64,000 bases of DNA from Prosthecochloris sp. (GCA_015482705.2 JADMLA020000022.1:35001-99000), one strand, 5' to 3'; shown: positions 43,988 through 53,442, counted from the stretch's first letter. Made by a program: numbers and translations. Notes: generated by a model from the letters alone, not told the origin.

Positions 43988-45919
43988 TCATGTGTCATCG
44001 TTTTTTTCTGATTTGTTCCTTTCGTAGAAGAATTTCATGATGGATTCCGCCATTTTGGGGCCGATCACTTGCTGCAGCTCTTCCTGTGAAGCATGTGAAA
44101 CCCGTTCGGCCGAACCAAAATGTTCCAGAAGCTTCATGGCGCTTTTTTCACCAATTCCCGGGATATCGGTCAGAGACGTTGTAAGCGTGCGTGTCGTTCG
44201 CAGTTTTCGATGGTAGCTGATCGCGAAACGATGAGCTTCATCGCGGATTCGCTGTAAAAGTTTGAGCGCCGGTGAGGTTTTAGGCAGATTGAAAGGATCT
44301 CCGATTCCCGGTAGAAAGATTTCTTCAAGGCGTTTTGCAAGGCCGATGACCGGTATGTTGATTTGCAGCTCGGCAAGGGTTTTCCAGGCAATGTTAACCT
44401 GGCCTTTTCCGCCGTCGATAACGATGAGGTCCGGGGACGGGAGTTCCTTGGAGAGTTTACCGCTGTAGCGGCGAACCAGCGCCTCGTGCATGGCGGCATA
44501 GTCGTCGGAACCTTCGACACTCCGCAATTTGAATTTCCTGTATTCGGATTTTCTCGGTTTTCCATCGGTAAAACACACCATTGAACTGGTATAGTCACTG
44601 CCTTGAAAATGAGAATTGTCGAAACATTCGATTCTTTTCGGGAGACGTTCGAGATGGAGTGTCTCCTGCAGGGCTTCGAGAGCAGGATTTTCCCGGGCAA
44701 TTTCGCCGCGTTTTTGTTTTTCTATCAGGTATTCCTGTAAATGATGGCGGGCATTTTCCTGACACATCTCTACAAGTTTCGCCTTTTCTCCTCTTTGCGG
44801 AGTAATGAAGCGTATCGATTTGATAGCCGAAGCTTCTTGTTTTTTTTTGTTGAAGAGCAGTGTGTGAAGAGCTTTTCGGTCTTCTTCAGGAAGCGCGGCC
44901 TGTGTGAAAATTTCCTGCGGAATAAGGTCCGGAGTCTCCAGGTAGTATTTTTCAAGGAACTTCGACAAGAGGTTTGCCGCCGGTTCTTCTTCAGTATTTG
45001 AAAAATACATTCTCTGCGACCCGAGCAGTTTGCCTTCTCGAATCTTAAAGACGATTCCGCATGCGTCGTCCCCTTGCCGCGCTATTGCGAAAACATCACG
45101 GTCAACCGGGTCGTTCGTTACAACTTTCTGGCGTTCGGCATATTTTTTCAAGCCTTCAATCTGCAGTTTCAATTCGGCAGCCTCTTCGAACTTGAGTTGT
45201 TCGGCACATCGGTACATCTTTTTGCTCAACGAGCGAACCAGGTCGGAAGTTTTGCCTTTCAGCAGCCTGATAACTTCATCGATCATACGATTGTACTCGG
45301 TTTCGGATTGAAAACCTTCACACGGTCCCTTGCACTTTCGAATGTGGTAGTCCAGACAAACCGTGAATTTTTTTTGTCGGATGTTTTCTTCGTTCAACTT
45401 GAGCTTGCAACTTCTTACCTGAAATATCGAACTGATCAGCTCGAGCACTGAACGGAGCTGTCGGGCTTCGGTGTAAGGCCCGAAATATGTAGAACCGTCT
45501 TTTTTTACATGCCGTGTAATGAATATCCTCGGAAATGGTTCATTCGTTATTACCAAATAAGGGTAGGTTTTATCATCCTTGAGATTGATGTTGTAGCGGG
45601 GCTTGAGCTTCTTGATGAGGTTGTTTTCAAGAATGAGCGCTTCGACTTCGGAAGAGGTGATGATGACCTCTAGATCGGCAATATGATTGACCAGAATCCG
45701 GGTTTTTCCATATACCTGGTTACCGCTACCGAAATATGACCGGACTCTCGAACGCAGGCTTTTTGCTTTTCCGACGTAGATAACGTTTCCCCTGGAGTTC
45801 ATAAACTGATAAACACCCGGGGTGTGCGGCAGGGCGGCGACTTTTTTGTCCAGCTCTGCTTTCGGGTTCGGATTTTTTCTCTGATCAGCGGAATTTAGCA
45901 TGTAAGGTTGTGTCTGCAC
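43988..45919 (-). CDS. uvrC: Excinuclease ABC subunit C
   Basis: A 643-residue nuclease of nucleotide excision repair. In order: GIY-YIG domain (TPGVYQF, VIYVGKAKSLRSRVRSYF), the cysteine segment in CLDYHIRKCKGPCEGF, the UVR motif (YRCAEQLKFEEAAELKLQIEGLK), the RNase H-like domain (RIECFDNSHFQGSDYTSSMVCF and VIDGGKGQVN) and C-terminal helix-hairpin-helix motifs (LTDIPGIGEKSAMKLLEHFGS). The ATG at 45901 (MLNSAD) is an alternative start. Confidence 0.95.
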   Translation of the reverse strand: MQTQPYMLNSADQRKNPNPKAELDKKVAALPHTPGVYQFMNSRGNVIYVGKAKSLRSRVRSYFGSGNQVYGKTRILVNHIADLEVIITSSEVEALILENNLIKKLKPRYNINLKDDKTYPYLVITNEPFPRIFITRHVKKDGSTYFGPYTEARQLRSVLELISSIFQVRSCKLKLNEENIRQKKFTVCLDYHIRKCKGPCEGFQSETEYNRMIDEVIRLLKGKTSDLVRSLSKKMYRCAEQLKFEEAAELKLQIEGLKKYAERQKVVTNDPVDRDVFAIARQGDDACGIVFKIREGKLLGSQRMYFSNTEEEPAANLLSKFLEKYYLETPDLIPQEIFTQAALPEEDRKALHTLLFNKKKQEASAIKSIRFITPQRGEKAKLVEMCQENARHHLQEYLIEKQKRGEIARENPALEALQETLHLERLPKRIECFDNSHFQGSDYTSSMVCFTDGKPRKSEYRKFKLRSVEGSDDYAAMHEALVRRYSGKLSKELPSPDLIVIDGGKGQVNIAWKTLAELQINIPVIGLAKRLEEIFLPGIGDPFNLPKTSPALKLLQRIRDEAHRFAISYHRKLRTTRTLTTSLTDIPGIGEKSAMKLLEHFGSAERVSHASQEELQQVIGPKMAESIMKFFYERNKSEKNDDT

Positions 45920-46268
45920 CTCTTGAAATCTGGCTCTCGAAAACCAAAAGTAAAAAAATAAACGGTATTACAGCCATACGGGTAGCTTTGCGGGGTAAAA
46001 CGTTCGAACCCGTGAGGACATTCGCACAGGTTGCCGGTGGTGGTTTCAGGGATTTTCAAGGATGTCGATGAATTCCCCCGTGTCGAGCCCGGTGATGACG
46101 CAAAGGGAGAGTCATGCAGGGCTCGATCCAACATCCTTAGTGAACAGCAGGAACACGAATGGATTTCAGGGTAAAGTCAGCAGAATAATTGTTTTGGATT
46201 TCACATGGCGGGTCCGATGAGCACAGTCATGAAGGGGAGTCGAACTGTTACGATTGCTGGTTCACAAT
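45920..46268. other. Intergenic region upstream of uvrC, no gene seen
   Basis: About 350 bp between uvrC and the symporter terminator. Reading frames here have no family match and no ribosome-binding site. I saw no tRNA, riboswitch or other RNA signature. It presumably contains the uvrC promoter. Confidence 0.4.
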
Positions 46269-46299
46269 AAAAAAGGCGCGAGAACATCGCGCCTTTTTT
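46269..46299. terminator. Bidirectional Rho-independent terminator after the symporter gene
   Basis: Perfect 13-bp arms AAAAAAGGCGCGA/TCGCGCCTTTTTT with a 5-nt loop. T runs follow the GC stem on both strands. It lies 26 bp past the stop of the symporter gene on the minus strand. Confidence 0.9.
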
Positions 46300-46324
46300 C
46301 GAGCATTTCCTCAAAATACAACAA

Positions 46325-48094
46325 TCAGTGCATGGAAGCTTCACCTGCCCCTTTTGGATACCTGAGGCTGTCGACCAGTTCCTGAATGTCTTCCGGCGGT
46401 GCCGGAGTGATTTTTGCAACAATGAAGCTTACGGTGAAGTTGATAATCATCCCCACGGTACCGATTCCTTCTGGTGAAATACCGAGGAACCAGTTTTCAG
46501 AGGTATTCGCAGCAGGGTTGATGAATTTGAAATAAATAATGTACGCGGCAGTGAAGATAATGCCGGTTAACATGCCGGCAATCGCGCCTTCCTTGTTCAT
46601 CCGTTTGTAGAAAATGCCGAGGATGATGACCGGGAAGAACGATGACGCAGCAAGACCGAATGCGAAAGCAACGACCTGCGCGACGAAGCCCGGAGGATTG
46701 ATCCCGAAATAACCGGCTATAACCACAGCAAAAGCAACGGCGATGCGGGCTATCATAACCTCCAGTTTCTCGTCCAGGTCGGGATTGATCTGTTTCTTTA
46801 TCAGGTCATGCGCGACGGATGTCGAGATAACCAGAAGCAGACCGGCTGCCGTGGACAAGGCTGCAGCAAGTCCGCCAGCTGCGATGAGTGCGATGACCCA
46901 GGCCGGAAGGTTGGCGATTTCAGGGTTTGCCAGAACCATGATGTCCCGGTCGATATAGAGTTCGTTGCCGTTATCGGTGAGCTCGTTCGAGATAAGCCGT
47001 TGACCTTCTGCGCCTTCACCTTCTGCAAAAACAGGTTTGCCGGCGAAAGCCTTGCCGTTGACATACTGGATGGCGCCATCATCGTTTTTATCGACCCAGG
47101 CAATGAGGCCGGTGCCTTCCCAGGTTTTGAACCATGAGGGAAGCTCGGCGTACTGTGTGTTGCTTACGGTGTTGATGAGATTGAAACGTGCAAATGCCGC
47201 AACAGCCGGAGCGGTGGTGTAGAGCAGGGCGATGAAAAGCAACGCCCAGCCTGCGGAAATACGGGCATCACGTACTTTAGGAACCGTGAAGAAGCGTACG
47301 ATAACATGCGGAAGCCCGGCGGTACCGACCATCAGCGCAAAGGTGATGAAGAAGACGTCGATCATAGGTTTGCTACCGTCGGTGTAGGCCGTAAAACCGA
47401 GTTCCTGGTGTAGGCCGTCGAGTTTGTCGAGCAGATAGCCGCTGCCATCGGTAAGCATACTGCCGAAACCCTGCTGGGGAAGAGGAGTGCCTGCGATCAG
47501 CATCGAGATAAATATTGCCGGAACCATGTATGCGAAAATAAGCACACAATACTGGGCAACCTGGGTATAGGTGATGCCTTTCATGCCACCGAGAACCGCA
47601 TAGAAAAACACAATGCCCATTCCGATGAGAATGCCGATGTTGATCGGGACTTCAAGGAATCTCGAGAACACCACCCCTACACCGCGCATCTGACCTGCGA
47701 CATACGTAAACGAAACGAAAATCGCACAGATAACCGCAACGGTTCTGGCTGTATTCGAGTAGTAGCGGTCACCCACGAAATCTGGAACGGTAAACTTTCC
47801 GAACTTTCTGAGATAAGGGGCGAGAAGCAGGGCAAGTAACACGTAACCGCCTGTCCAGCCCATCAGATAGATGGAGCCGTCATAACCCATGAAGGATATA
47901 AGACCGGCCATTGAAATGAATGACGCTGCCGACATCCAGTCAGCTGCCGTAGCCATGCCGTTGGCAAGAGGGGGAACGCCTGCGCCGGCGACATAAAACT
48001 CTTTTGTAGATCCGGCCTTTGCCCATATCGCAATCCCGATATAGAGTGCAAATGTCAAGCCGACAATAAGATACGTCCACGCTTGTACATCCAT
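46325..48094 (-). CDS. Sodium:solute symporter, ActP/VC_2705-like
   Basis: A 589-residue membrane protein with about 13 hydrophobic segments of the SSS family. FYVAGAGVPPLANGMATAADWMSAASFI, GGMKGITYTQVAQYCVLIFAY and GTAGLPHVIVRFFTVP are close to acetate permease ActP. A hydrophilic insertion of about 80 residues (near 305-390, with DKNDDGAIQYVNGKAF) is a feature of the VC_2705 subfamily, which always pairs with a small DUF4212 subunit, present here 40 bp upstream. Acetate or a related acid is the likely substrate. A strong terminator follows. Confidence 0.88.
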   Translation of the reverse strand: MDVQAWTYLIVGLTFALYIGIAIWAKAGSTKEFYVAGAGVPPLANGMATAADWMSAASFISMAGLISFMGYDGSIYLMGWTGGYVLLALLLAPYLRKFGKFTVPDFVGDRYYSNTARTVAVICAIFVSFTYVAGQMRGVGVVFSRFLEVPINIGILIGMGIVFFYAVLGGMKGITYTQVAQYCVLIFAYMVPAIFISMLIAGTPLPQQGFGSMLTDGSGYLLDKLDGLHQELGFTAYTDGSKPMIDVFFITFALMVGTAGLPHVIVRFFTVPKVRDARISAGWALLFIALLYTTAPAVAAFARFNLINTVSNTQYAELPSWFKTWEGTGLIAWVDKNDDGAIQYVNGKAFAGKPVFAEGEGAEGQRLISNELTDNGNELYIDRDIMVLANPEIANLPAWVIALIAAGGLAAALSTAAGLLLVISTSVAHDLIKKQINPDLDEKLEVMIARIAVAFAVVIAGYFGINPPGFVAQVVAFAFGLAASSFFPVIILGIFYKRMNKEGAIAGMLTGIIFTAAYIIYFKFINPAANTSENWFLGISPEGIGTVGMIINFTVSFIVAKITPAPPEDIQELVDSLRYPKGAGEASMH

Positions 48095-48134
48095 AATTGT
48101 TAATAATTAGTTGAAAAAAATTGCAATGGAATGG

Positions 48135-48410
48135 TTAATCCTCGTGTACGTCATACTTTTTGTCCAGCCGGTTCATCAGGCTGACATAAACGAAAATCAG
48201 GACAACAAACACATAGATGGAACCCTGCTGTGCAAACCAGAATCCCAACTTGAAGCCGCCTCCACCCGTCCATTCAGGAAAGCGGATGGTATCGAGTGGT
48301 TCGGCAAGTAAAATTCCGAAGCCGTAAGAGACAACAAACCATACAACAAGCAGTCCTATCAGATACTTGAGGTTTGTTGACCAGTACTCCTGTAGTTTTC
48401 CTTTTTCCAT
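48135..48410 (-). CDS. DUF4212 small subunit of sodium:solute symporter
   Basis: A 91-residue protein with two hydrophobic segments (about 17-33 and 61-80). The pattern WSTNLKYLIGLLVVWFVVSYGFGILLAEPL and GFWFAQQGSIYVFVVLIFVYVSLMNRLD is that of the DUF4212/TIGR03647 family. These proteins occur only next to VC_2705-type symporters and are thought to be their small subunit. The symporter gene follows after 40 bp. Confidence 0.88.
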   Translation of the reverse strand: MEKGKLQEYWSTNLKYLIGLLVVWFVVSYGFGILLAEPLDTIRFPEWTGGGGFKLGFWFAQQGSIYVFVVLIFVYVSLMNRLDKKYDVHED

Positions 48411-48541
48411 GACATCAATGGTTTAAGGTTGTTTGAATAGCGTCTTAAAAAAAAGAAGCACAACAATTTAAGAAGCATAATAATTTAATGAAAGAAACAA
48501 TCCTTCGGAAGAACATGTCGTTGACGGTCGTTCCATAAAAA

Positions 48542-48567
48542 AAAGCCGCAGGTTTTCCTGCGGCTTT
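48542..48567 (-). terminator. Rho-independent terminator of the porin gene
   Basis: Perfect 11-bp arms AAAGCCGCAGG/CCTGCGGCTTT with a 4-nt loop, followed on the minus strand by a run of eight T. It lies 31 bp after the porin stop. Confidence 0.92.
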
Positions 48568-48598
48568 GCCGATCGACGATCGAAGTATCGGAGATCGT

Positions 48599-49699
48599 TT
48601 AGAACTTGACCTGTGCCCAGAGCTCCGTTCTCAGACGGTTGAATTCGATGGAATCGTTGTTGAATTCAGACGAGAGATAGCGGACAGTCGGTGACAGGGT
48701 GAAGCTGCCCATTGCAGACTCGTATACCTTGTAGTTGTACTGTGCCCAGACGAACATGTTGGCGTAGTTGTCCGAACGGCCATAGCTTTCGTCTTCCGTG
48801 CTGTTGTAATCAATCCAGGCTGTTACCGGACCGTGTTGCGCTTTGACTCTGAAGAGGTAACCGTCATAGTTGATATCATCTTCGTCAACGTAGGTGTAGA
48901 AACCGCTCAGTGTGAATTTGGTATCACCGGCCGGGATGACGACATTGGTACCGAATGTCCACGGCGTGACGTTTTCATAGTCTCCCCTGTGATCGACGCC
49001 TGAAACAATCTGTACAGGATTATACATGGAGTGAGATCCGATGAGATCGGAATCGGTTATGGCTGCAAGAACCTGCGGATCGATAGTGATGTCACCGATG
49101 TTTGTTTTGTAGATGACGTGAATAGCGTAAGAATCTTCGAAAACATCGTCTTCTGTCATGTCGTTGTCAAGCACGCAGAGCGTTGCGTTGAGTTCGCCGG
49201 GGCCGACCTTCGTACCATAGTTGAGCGCGAAAACGCGATCATTGTTGTACAGGAAGTACGGGATTTCGAGAGGCTGGAAAGGATAAACCGCAAGGTCGAA
49301 GATTGGATTGTTGAGACTGTTCAGCGGCATTTTTCCCATTGTGTAATGAGAGTGCTCCATCATACGGCCGAAGTAGAACTGGCTGATGCCGAAGTCTTCT
49401 GCAAGTGTTTCTGGAAAAGAATCGCCTTTTCCACCAACAGCGGCGAACCAGCCTGGCGATTCGCTGGCAAGCATGGCTTTGGCATAGTAGCCTTCACCGA
49501 GGTCGGCCGCTACATGCAAACGGACTCTGTAGAGCCAGTAGAGGTCGTCAGCCTGTTTGTTGAAATCACCTTTGAATTCGTAGCTTTCATACCTCGGGCG
49601 GACCATTGCGTCGCCGCTGAATTTGACGCTTGCCTCGGATGTGGTCACGAACGTGGCCATCATCGCGAGTGCGAAAACAAGCGATACTAGTTTTTTCAT
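48599..49699 (-). CDS. Outer-membrane beta-barrel porin
   Basis: A 366-residue protein with a signal peptide (MKKLVSLVFALAMMATFVTTSEA, cleavage near residue 23). The mature protein consists of alternating amphipathic strands and ends in LWAQVKF, the C-terminal Phe signal for outer-membrane insertion. Aromatic and acidic residues dominate, as in general porins. No closer family is recognised and the cargo is unknown. It is upstream of the DUF4212-symporter pair on the same strand but separated from it by a terminator. Its promoter region holds paired palindromes at 49794-49820. Confidence 0.75.
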   Translation of the reverse strand: MKKLVSLVFALAMMATFVTTSEASVKFSGDAMVRPRYESYEFKGDFNKQADDLYWLYRVRLHVAADLGEGYYAKAMLASESPGWFAAVGGKGDSFPETLAEDFGISQFYFGRMMEHSHYTMGKMPLNSLNNPIFDLAVYPFQPLEIPYFLYNNDRVFALNYGTKVGPGELNATLCVLDNDMTEDDVFEDSYAIHVIYKTNIGDITIDPQVLAAITDSDLIGSHSMYNPVQIVSGVDHRGDYENVTPWTFGTNVVIPAGDTKFTLSGFYTYVDEDDINYDGYLFRVKAQHGPVTAWIDYNSTEDESYGRSDNYANMFVWAQYNYKVYESAMGSFTLSPTVRYLSSEFNNDSIEFNRLRTELWAQVKF

Positions 49700-49793
49700 T
49701 GCTGCTTTTCTCCGTTAGGTTTTGTGTTGCTTCGAAAATAAAAGCATCTTGCCTGACGTGTTTGTGCAGGGTACAATGCTTTTCGGAAAGAAC

Positions 49794-49820
49794 ATGTACA
49801 TGTAAACTTTTAATGTACAT
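49794..49820. promoter_or_regulatory. Paired palindromic octamers upstream of the porin gene
   Basis: ATGTACAT occurs twice, at 49794-49801 and 49813-49820, 19 bp apart start to start, about two turns of the helix. The first is embedded in the longer palindrome ACATGTACATGT (49792-49803). The pair lies 95-120 bp before the porin ATG, as expected of an operator for a dimeric regulator. Confidence 0.45.
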
Positions 49821-50060
49821 AAATTGGATAAAAAAAAGAAGTTACTTTTACCATCACATCGCATGGATAAACTGCTAAAGTACTCTGAAGTAATGGTGAG
49901 CGGAATAACGATATGTTGACCTGTAAAGTGACATGCTGTACTCGAGGGGGATTATAACGTTGCAGAAAATACTATGGTAATTTATGGAACAATGTTACAT
50001 CGTGCAAACATGATACATGCTGGTTCCATACCGTTTTTCCTGCGGATCTGAAGCTATCGC
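49821..50060. other. Intergenic region between the DUF1207 gene and the porin operator
   Basis: The whole gap 49700-50060 is 361 bp. Apart from the paired octamers nothing stands out: no reading frame with a ribosome-binding site, no hairpin with T run and no RNA gene. Confidence 0.4.
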
Positions 50061-50915
50061 TTACAGATCTACAATAAATCCGAGGGAGCTGAAACTTTCG
50101 TCATCGTAAAAATACATGCCGTGACGGCTCATCCCGTTGTAATAATTATATGCGATGCGGACGTTTTCAAGGCCAAGGCCGGTTAACCTCCAGCCTGCCT
50201 GCAGGTTCCAGGTTCCATGGAACCCGTCGGTTTTATCGAGTTCGTCATTCCATTCAGGAAGCAACTTGAAATCCGCCGCCAGGTAGGTGTTGCCCGGTGT
50301 TGAAAGTTCCAGTCCTGCCTGAAGCGAATGTCGGCTGATGTCGTCGGGTATGGTATGGAAAAGGTATTGATAGCCGAGATAGACCCGGTAGTCTTCCGAA
50401 GAGAGTGCAAGGACGAGATTTATGAACTCACGACTGTAGGTGAACGGGATACCGAAAGGGCAATCATCTTCGTTTATCCATTCATCGGCTTCCTCATCGT
50501 AGTGCCCGTCTTCGAAATGAGCCGAGATATGACTGACTCGGAGCCTTGCAGAGAGATCGTCGAACGGCAGGCTGTCGTTTTTCAACGGGTGTTTCCAGGA
50601 AAAGCTGACCCCGAAGAGGTAATCGATGGTGTCTACCGGAAACTTGAAGTCGTCGTCTCTTCCCAGGAGGGAGAATGTCGCGAAGTCGATGCCGACAGCG
50701 AAACGATCGTCTTCACTCTGGTACAGATCTGCGGAAGTGCCGATGTCGAGCTGAAGGAAATCGTCATCGAGCCACGGCATGACTGCAATTCGTGGTTCAA
50801 GAGGATCTGCAAGCAAGGGAGTGAACAACGTCCGTAATGTCGGTCCGGCAAATACTGTTTGAGAGGATAGAAAAAGAATCAGTAGAACGATCGGCGTAAC
50901 ACATATTTTTCGCAT
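50061..50915 (-). CDS. DUF1207 outer-membrane protein
   Basis: A 284-residue protein with a signal peptide (residues 1-23, ending VFAGP). The mature start LRTLFTPLLADPLEPRIAVMPW fits the DUF1207 opening, and the rest is beta-rich with an even spacing of aromatic residues, consistent with a barrel. DUF1207 proteins are of unknown function and are found in Chlorobi, Bacteroidetes and some Proteobacteria. It ends in GFIVDL without a terminal aromatic residue. It lies 17 bp after the pyrB stop on the same strand. Confidence 0.7.
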   Translation of the reverse strand: MRKICVTPIVLLILFLSSQTVFAGPTLRTLFTPLLADPLEPRIAVMPWLDDDFLQLDIGTSADLYQSEDDRFAVGIDFATFSLLGRDDDFKFPVDTIDYLFGVSFSWKHPLKNDSLPFDDLSARLRVSHISAHFEDGHYDEEADEWINEDDCPFGIPFTYSREFINLVLALSSEDYRVYLGYQYLFHTIPDDISRHSLQAGLELSTPGNTYLAADFKLLPEWNDELDKTDGFHGTWNLQAGWRLTGLGLENVRIAYNYYNGMSRHGMYFYDDESFSSLGFIVDL

Positions 50916-50932
50916 GGGTGTACTATGTTATT

Positions 50933-51922
50933 TTAATGATTTTTTATCGTTGTACCACCGAGCAGCATTTCCAGGACAGCGGTTCTGACTGCAACTCCGT
51001 TGGTTACCTGTTCGAGGAGCACGCTTTTCGAGTAACCCGGTGGTTGGATACGGTCAGCAACGTTGCTCGATATCTCGATCTCCCTGTTGATCGGACCGGG
51101 ATGCAGAACAAGCATATGCTTGCGGATCTTCTCGAGCCGTTCATCGGTGAGACCGTAGTTCAGCGAATAATCTTCGAGAGACGGCAGGTAGCCGCCGGTT
51201 GTTCTTTCCAGCTGTAAACGGAGTACGATCGCGGCGTCGGCCCATCTTATGGCATCGTCTATGGAGGTGAAAACGCTAACGCCAAGGGACGCGGTATCGG
51301 CAGGAAGAAGCGACACGGGGCTGCATATCCCGACTTCGGCACCAAGTGTGGTAAGGCCGAAAATATTCGACCGGGCTACGCGGCTGTGCAGGATATCACC
51401 AAGAATCATGATTTTGGCGCCTTGCAACGACCCGAAATAGTCTCGTAATGTAAATATGTCGAGAAGTGCCTGAGTTGGATGTTCGTGCGTTCCGTCACCT
51501 GCATTCACCACATGTTTATCCGTTATGCGGCTTATCTGTACGGCTGACCCTGAAGAGGGATGGCGAATGACAAATGCATCGACCTGCATCGCTTCAAGGT
51601 TTTTTATCGTATCTACAATACTTTCCCCTTTGCTGACGCTGCTCGAAGAGGCGCTGAAATTAAGGGTTACGGCACCGAGGTTGCGTGCTGCTATTTCGAA
51701 AGAGAACCTTGTTCGTGTCGAGTTTTCAAAAAACGCCAGAACAATGCGCTTTCCCTCGAGCGTTCTGGGTGTAACGCTTTCAGCTTTCAGAAACAGATCT
51801 TTATGAACAGCAGCCTTGTCGAGAATCTCCATAATTCTTGCCGCCGATATGCCGGATAATCCAGTGAGGTCTTTCAATGCAATGATTTTTCCAAAAGTGT
51901 CAGTAGCCCCGTGTGAAAACAC
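50933..51922 (-). CDS. pyrB: Aspartate carbamoyltransferase catalytic subunit
   Basis: A 329-residue enzyme of pyrimidine synthesis. The carbamoyl phosphate site FENSTRTRFSFEIAA is intact. SSSVSKGESIVDTI supplies the mobile Ser/Lys loop, and NAGDGTHEHPTQALLD and ILGDILHSRVARSN are conserved. The late VLHPGPINREIEI is also present. No pyrI or pyrC is adjacent, so it probably works as the unregulated class typical of many bacteria. Confidence 0.95.
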   Translation of the reverse strand: MFSHGATDTFGKIIALKDLTGLSGISAARIMEILDKAAVHKDLFLKAESVTPRTLEGKRIVLAFFENSTRTRFSFEIAARNLGAVTLNFSASSSSVSKGESIVDTIKNLEAMQVDAFVIRHPSSGSAVQISRITDKHVVNAGDGTHEHPTQALLDIFTLRDYFGSLQGAKIMILGDILHSRVARSNIFGLTTLGAEVGICSPVSLLPADTASLGVSVFTSIDDAIRWADAAIVLRLQLERTTGGYLPSLEDYSLNYGLTDERLEKIRKHMLVLHPGPINREIEISSNVADRIQPPGYSKSVLLEQVTNGVAVRTAVLEMLLGGTTIKNH

Positions 51923-51974
51923 TCTGCAAATTTACAAAAAATATAAACTTAAAATGAGTAATTGTTCGCACTCG

Positions 51975-51989
51975 TGGTCACGTTGACCA
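51975..51989. promoter_or_regulatory. Palindrome between pyrB and hypA
   Basis: Perfect 6-bp arms TGGTCA/TGACCA around CGT, 53 bp before the pyrB start and about 195 bp before hypA. It could be an operator for either divergent unit. No second copy was noticed. Confidence 0.3.
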
Positions 51990-52184
51990 GCGGGCGGGTG
52001 AGCGTCGACGATCGATAATGGAAAGGGCCGGAACGGTGCTGCGAATGTACCTGCTGTATCGGTAACTTGGTGATCGTTTTTGTGCGTTCGATATTCATAT
52101 CAACATTTGGATACAGACCTTTTATCGGTTAGAGGAAATGATTTTGATCGGTATGTTGTTACTTTTCAACGATGAGATGAGTCT

Positions 52185-52526
52185 ATGCATGAAATGTCAA
52201 TAGCGTTGTCTATCATCGACGCCGTAGTAACAAAAGCCAGGCAAGAGCAATCTCGAAAGGTCAGCGAGATCGAGTTGGAAATTGGCAGGGTTGCCGGGGT
52301 TCAGCTCGAATCGCTGAAATTCTGTTTTTCTGCAGCTGCAAAAAACACCATTGCCGAGGGGGCTGAACTTACGATTCGTGAAACAGCGCCTGTTGGGGAG
52401 TGCCAGGAGTGCGGTAAGAGTTTTCCCGTCAGTGACGTGTATGCGAAATGCGAAGTTTGCGGGTCTTTGAATGTCAGAATTGTTTCAGGCAGGGAACTGC
52501 TGATAAAATCAATTACGCTCGAGTAG
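52185..52526 (+). CDS. hypA: Hydrogenase nickel-insertion protein HypA
   Basis: A 113-residue metallochaperone that delivers Ni to the NiFe hydrogenase large subunit with HypB. The N-terminal MHEMSIA supplies the Ni ligands His2 and Glu3. The zinc site is formed by C73, C76, C89 and C92 in two CxxC motifs. It is the first gene of the hypABFCDE run. No hydrogenase structural gene lies in the window. Confidence 0.95.
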   Translation: MHEMSIALSIIDAVVTKARQEQSRKVSEIELEIGRVAGVQLESLKFCFSAAAKNTIAEGAELTIRETAPVGECQECGKSFPVSDVYAKCEVCGSLNVRIVSGRELLIKSITLE

Positions 52527-52653
52527 AGCGAGGGAAATACCGGAGTGCAAAGAAAAAAATGTGGTGTCGGACAAAGTGGCTTTCATGTTACCGTCCTGAT
52601 GACATCGATTCAGTCAATCAACGATTCGATTAATAAATTAAACATAATATCCT

Positions 52654-53442
52654 ATGTGTGATTCTTGTGGATGTTCATCCGGCAATGGTGCCGTTATCTA
52701 TAAACCGGGCGATGCTGCATATCATGTTCATGTCAGTGGCGATGCTCATCATCATGATCATGCTTCCGGTAATCATGACCATACCCACAGCCGTCAGGTA
52801 AAGGTCGAGCAGGATGTATTGTTGCAAAACAATCTTCTTGCCGAAAGAAACCGGGGGTTTTTCGAGGCGAAGAATATTCTTGCGCTCAATTTTCTCAGCT
52901 CACCGGGTTCGGGGAAAACTTCTTTGCTCGAGAAAACTGTGCCGTTCATAAAGCCTGATTGTCACGTCAGTGTTATCGAAGGAGACCAGCAGACTACCAG
53001 GGATGCTGAACGGATTCAGGCTCTCGATGTTCCTGTTTTACAGGTCAATACCGGTACCGGGTGCCATCTCGACGCCCTGATGATAAACAGGGCGGTCAAA
53101 GAGATGAATCTTGCAGACAACTCTCTTCTTTGTATCGAGAATGTCGGTAACCTTGTCTGCCCTGCGCTGTTCGACCTTGGAGAAGCAATGAAAATCGTTG
53201 TGATCAGCGTAACGGAAGGGGATGACAAACCGCTGAAATATCCAACGATGTTTGTCGAGGCCGACATCTGTATTTTGAACAAAACCGATTTGCTCCCGCA
53301 TGTTCCCTTCGATGCTGCTGTATGCAGGGACAATGCTTCGAGGGTCAACCAAAAGCTCGAATGGTTCGAGCTTTCTGCGGCGACGGGTGAAGGTTTTGAC
53401 GCATGGATAGAATGGCTGAAGTCAAAACTGAAAAAAGACTGA
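52654..53442 (+). CDS. hypB: Hydrogenase nickel incorporation GTPase HypB
   Basis: A 262-residue GTPase. The N-terminus has the high-affinity metal motif CDSCGC (C2, C5, C7), and a histidine-rich stretch at residues 24-45 holds nine His, suggesting nickel storage as in some rhizobial HypB. The P-loop SSPGSGKTS is at 82-90, and ENVGNLVCPALFDLGE and NKTDLLP follow. It overlaps hypF by about 30-40 bp, and there is a 127-bp gap after hypA. Confidence 0.95.
   Translation: MCDSCGCSSGNGAVIYKPGDAAYHVHVSGDAHHHDHASGNHDHTHSRQVKVEQDVLLQNNLLAERNRGFFEAKNILALNFLSSPGSGKTSLLEKTVPFIKPDCHVSVIEGDQQTTRDAERIQALDVPVLQVNTGTGCHLDALMINRAVKEMNLADNSLLCIENVGNLVCPALFDLGEAMKIVVISVTEGDDKPLKYPTMFVEADICILNKTDLLPHVPFDAAVCRDNASRVNQKLEWFELSAATGEGFDAWIEWLKSKLKKD

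Noticed and set aside
45895..46134. 79-codon minus-strand frame upstream of uvrC
   Set aside because: No ribosome-binding site, no family match, and an unusual composition. Treated as non-coding.
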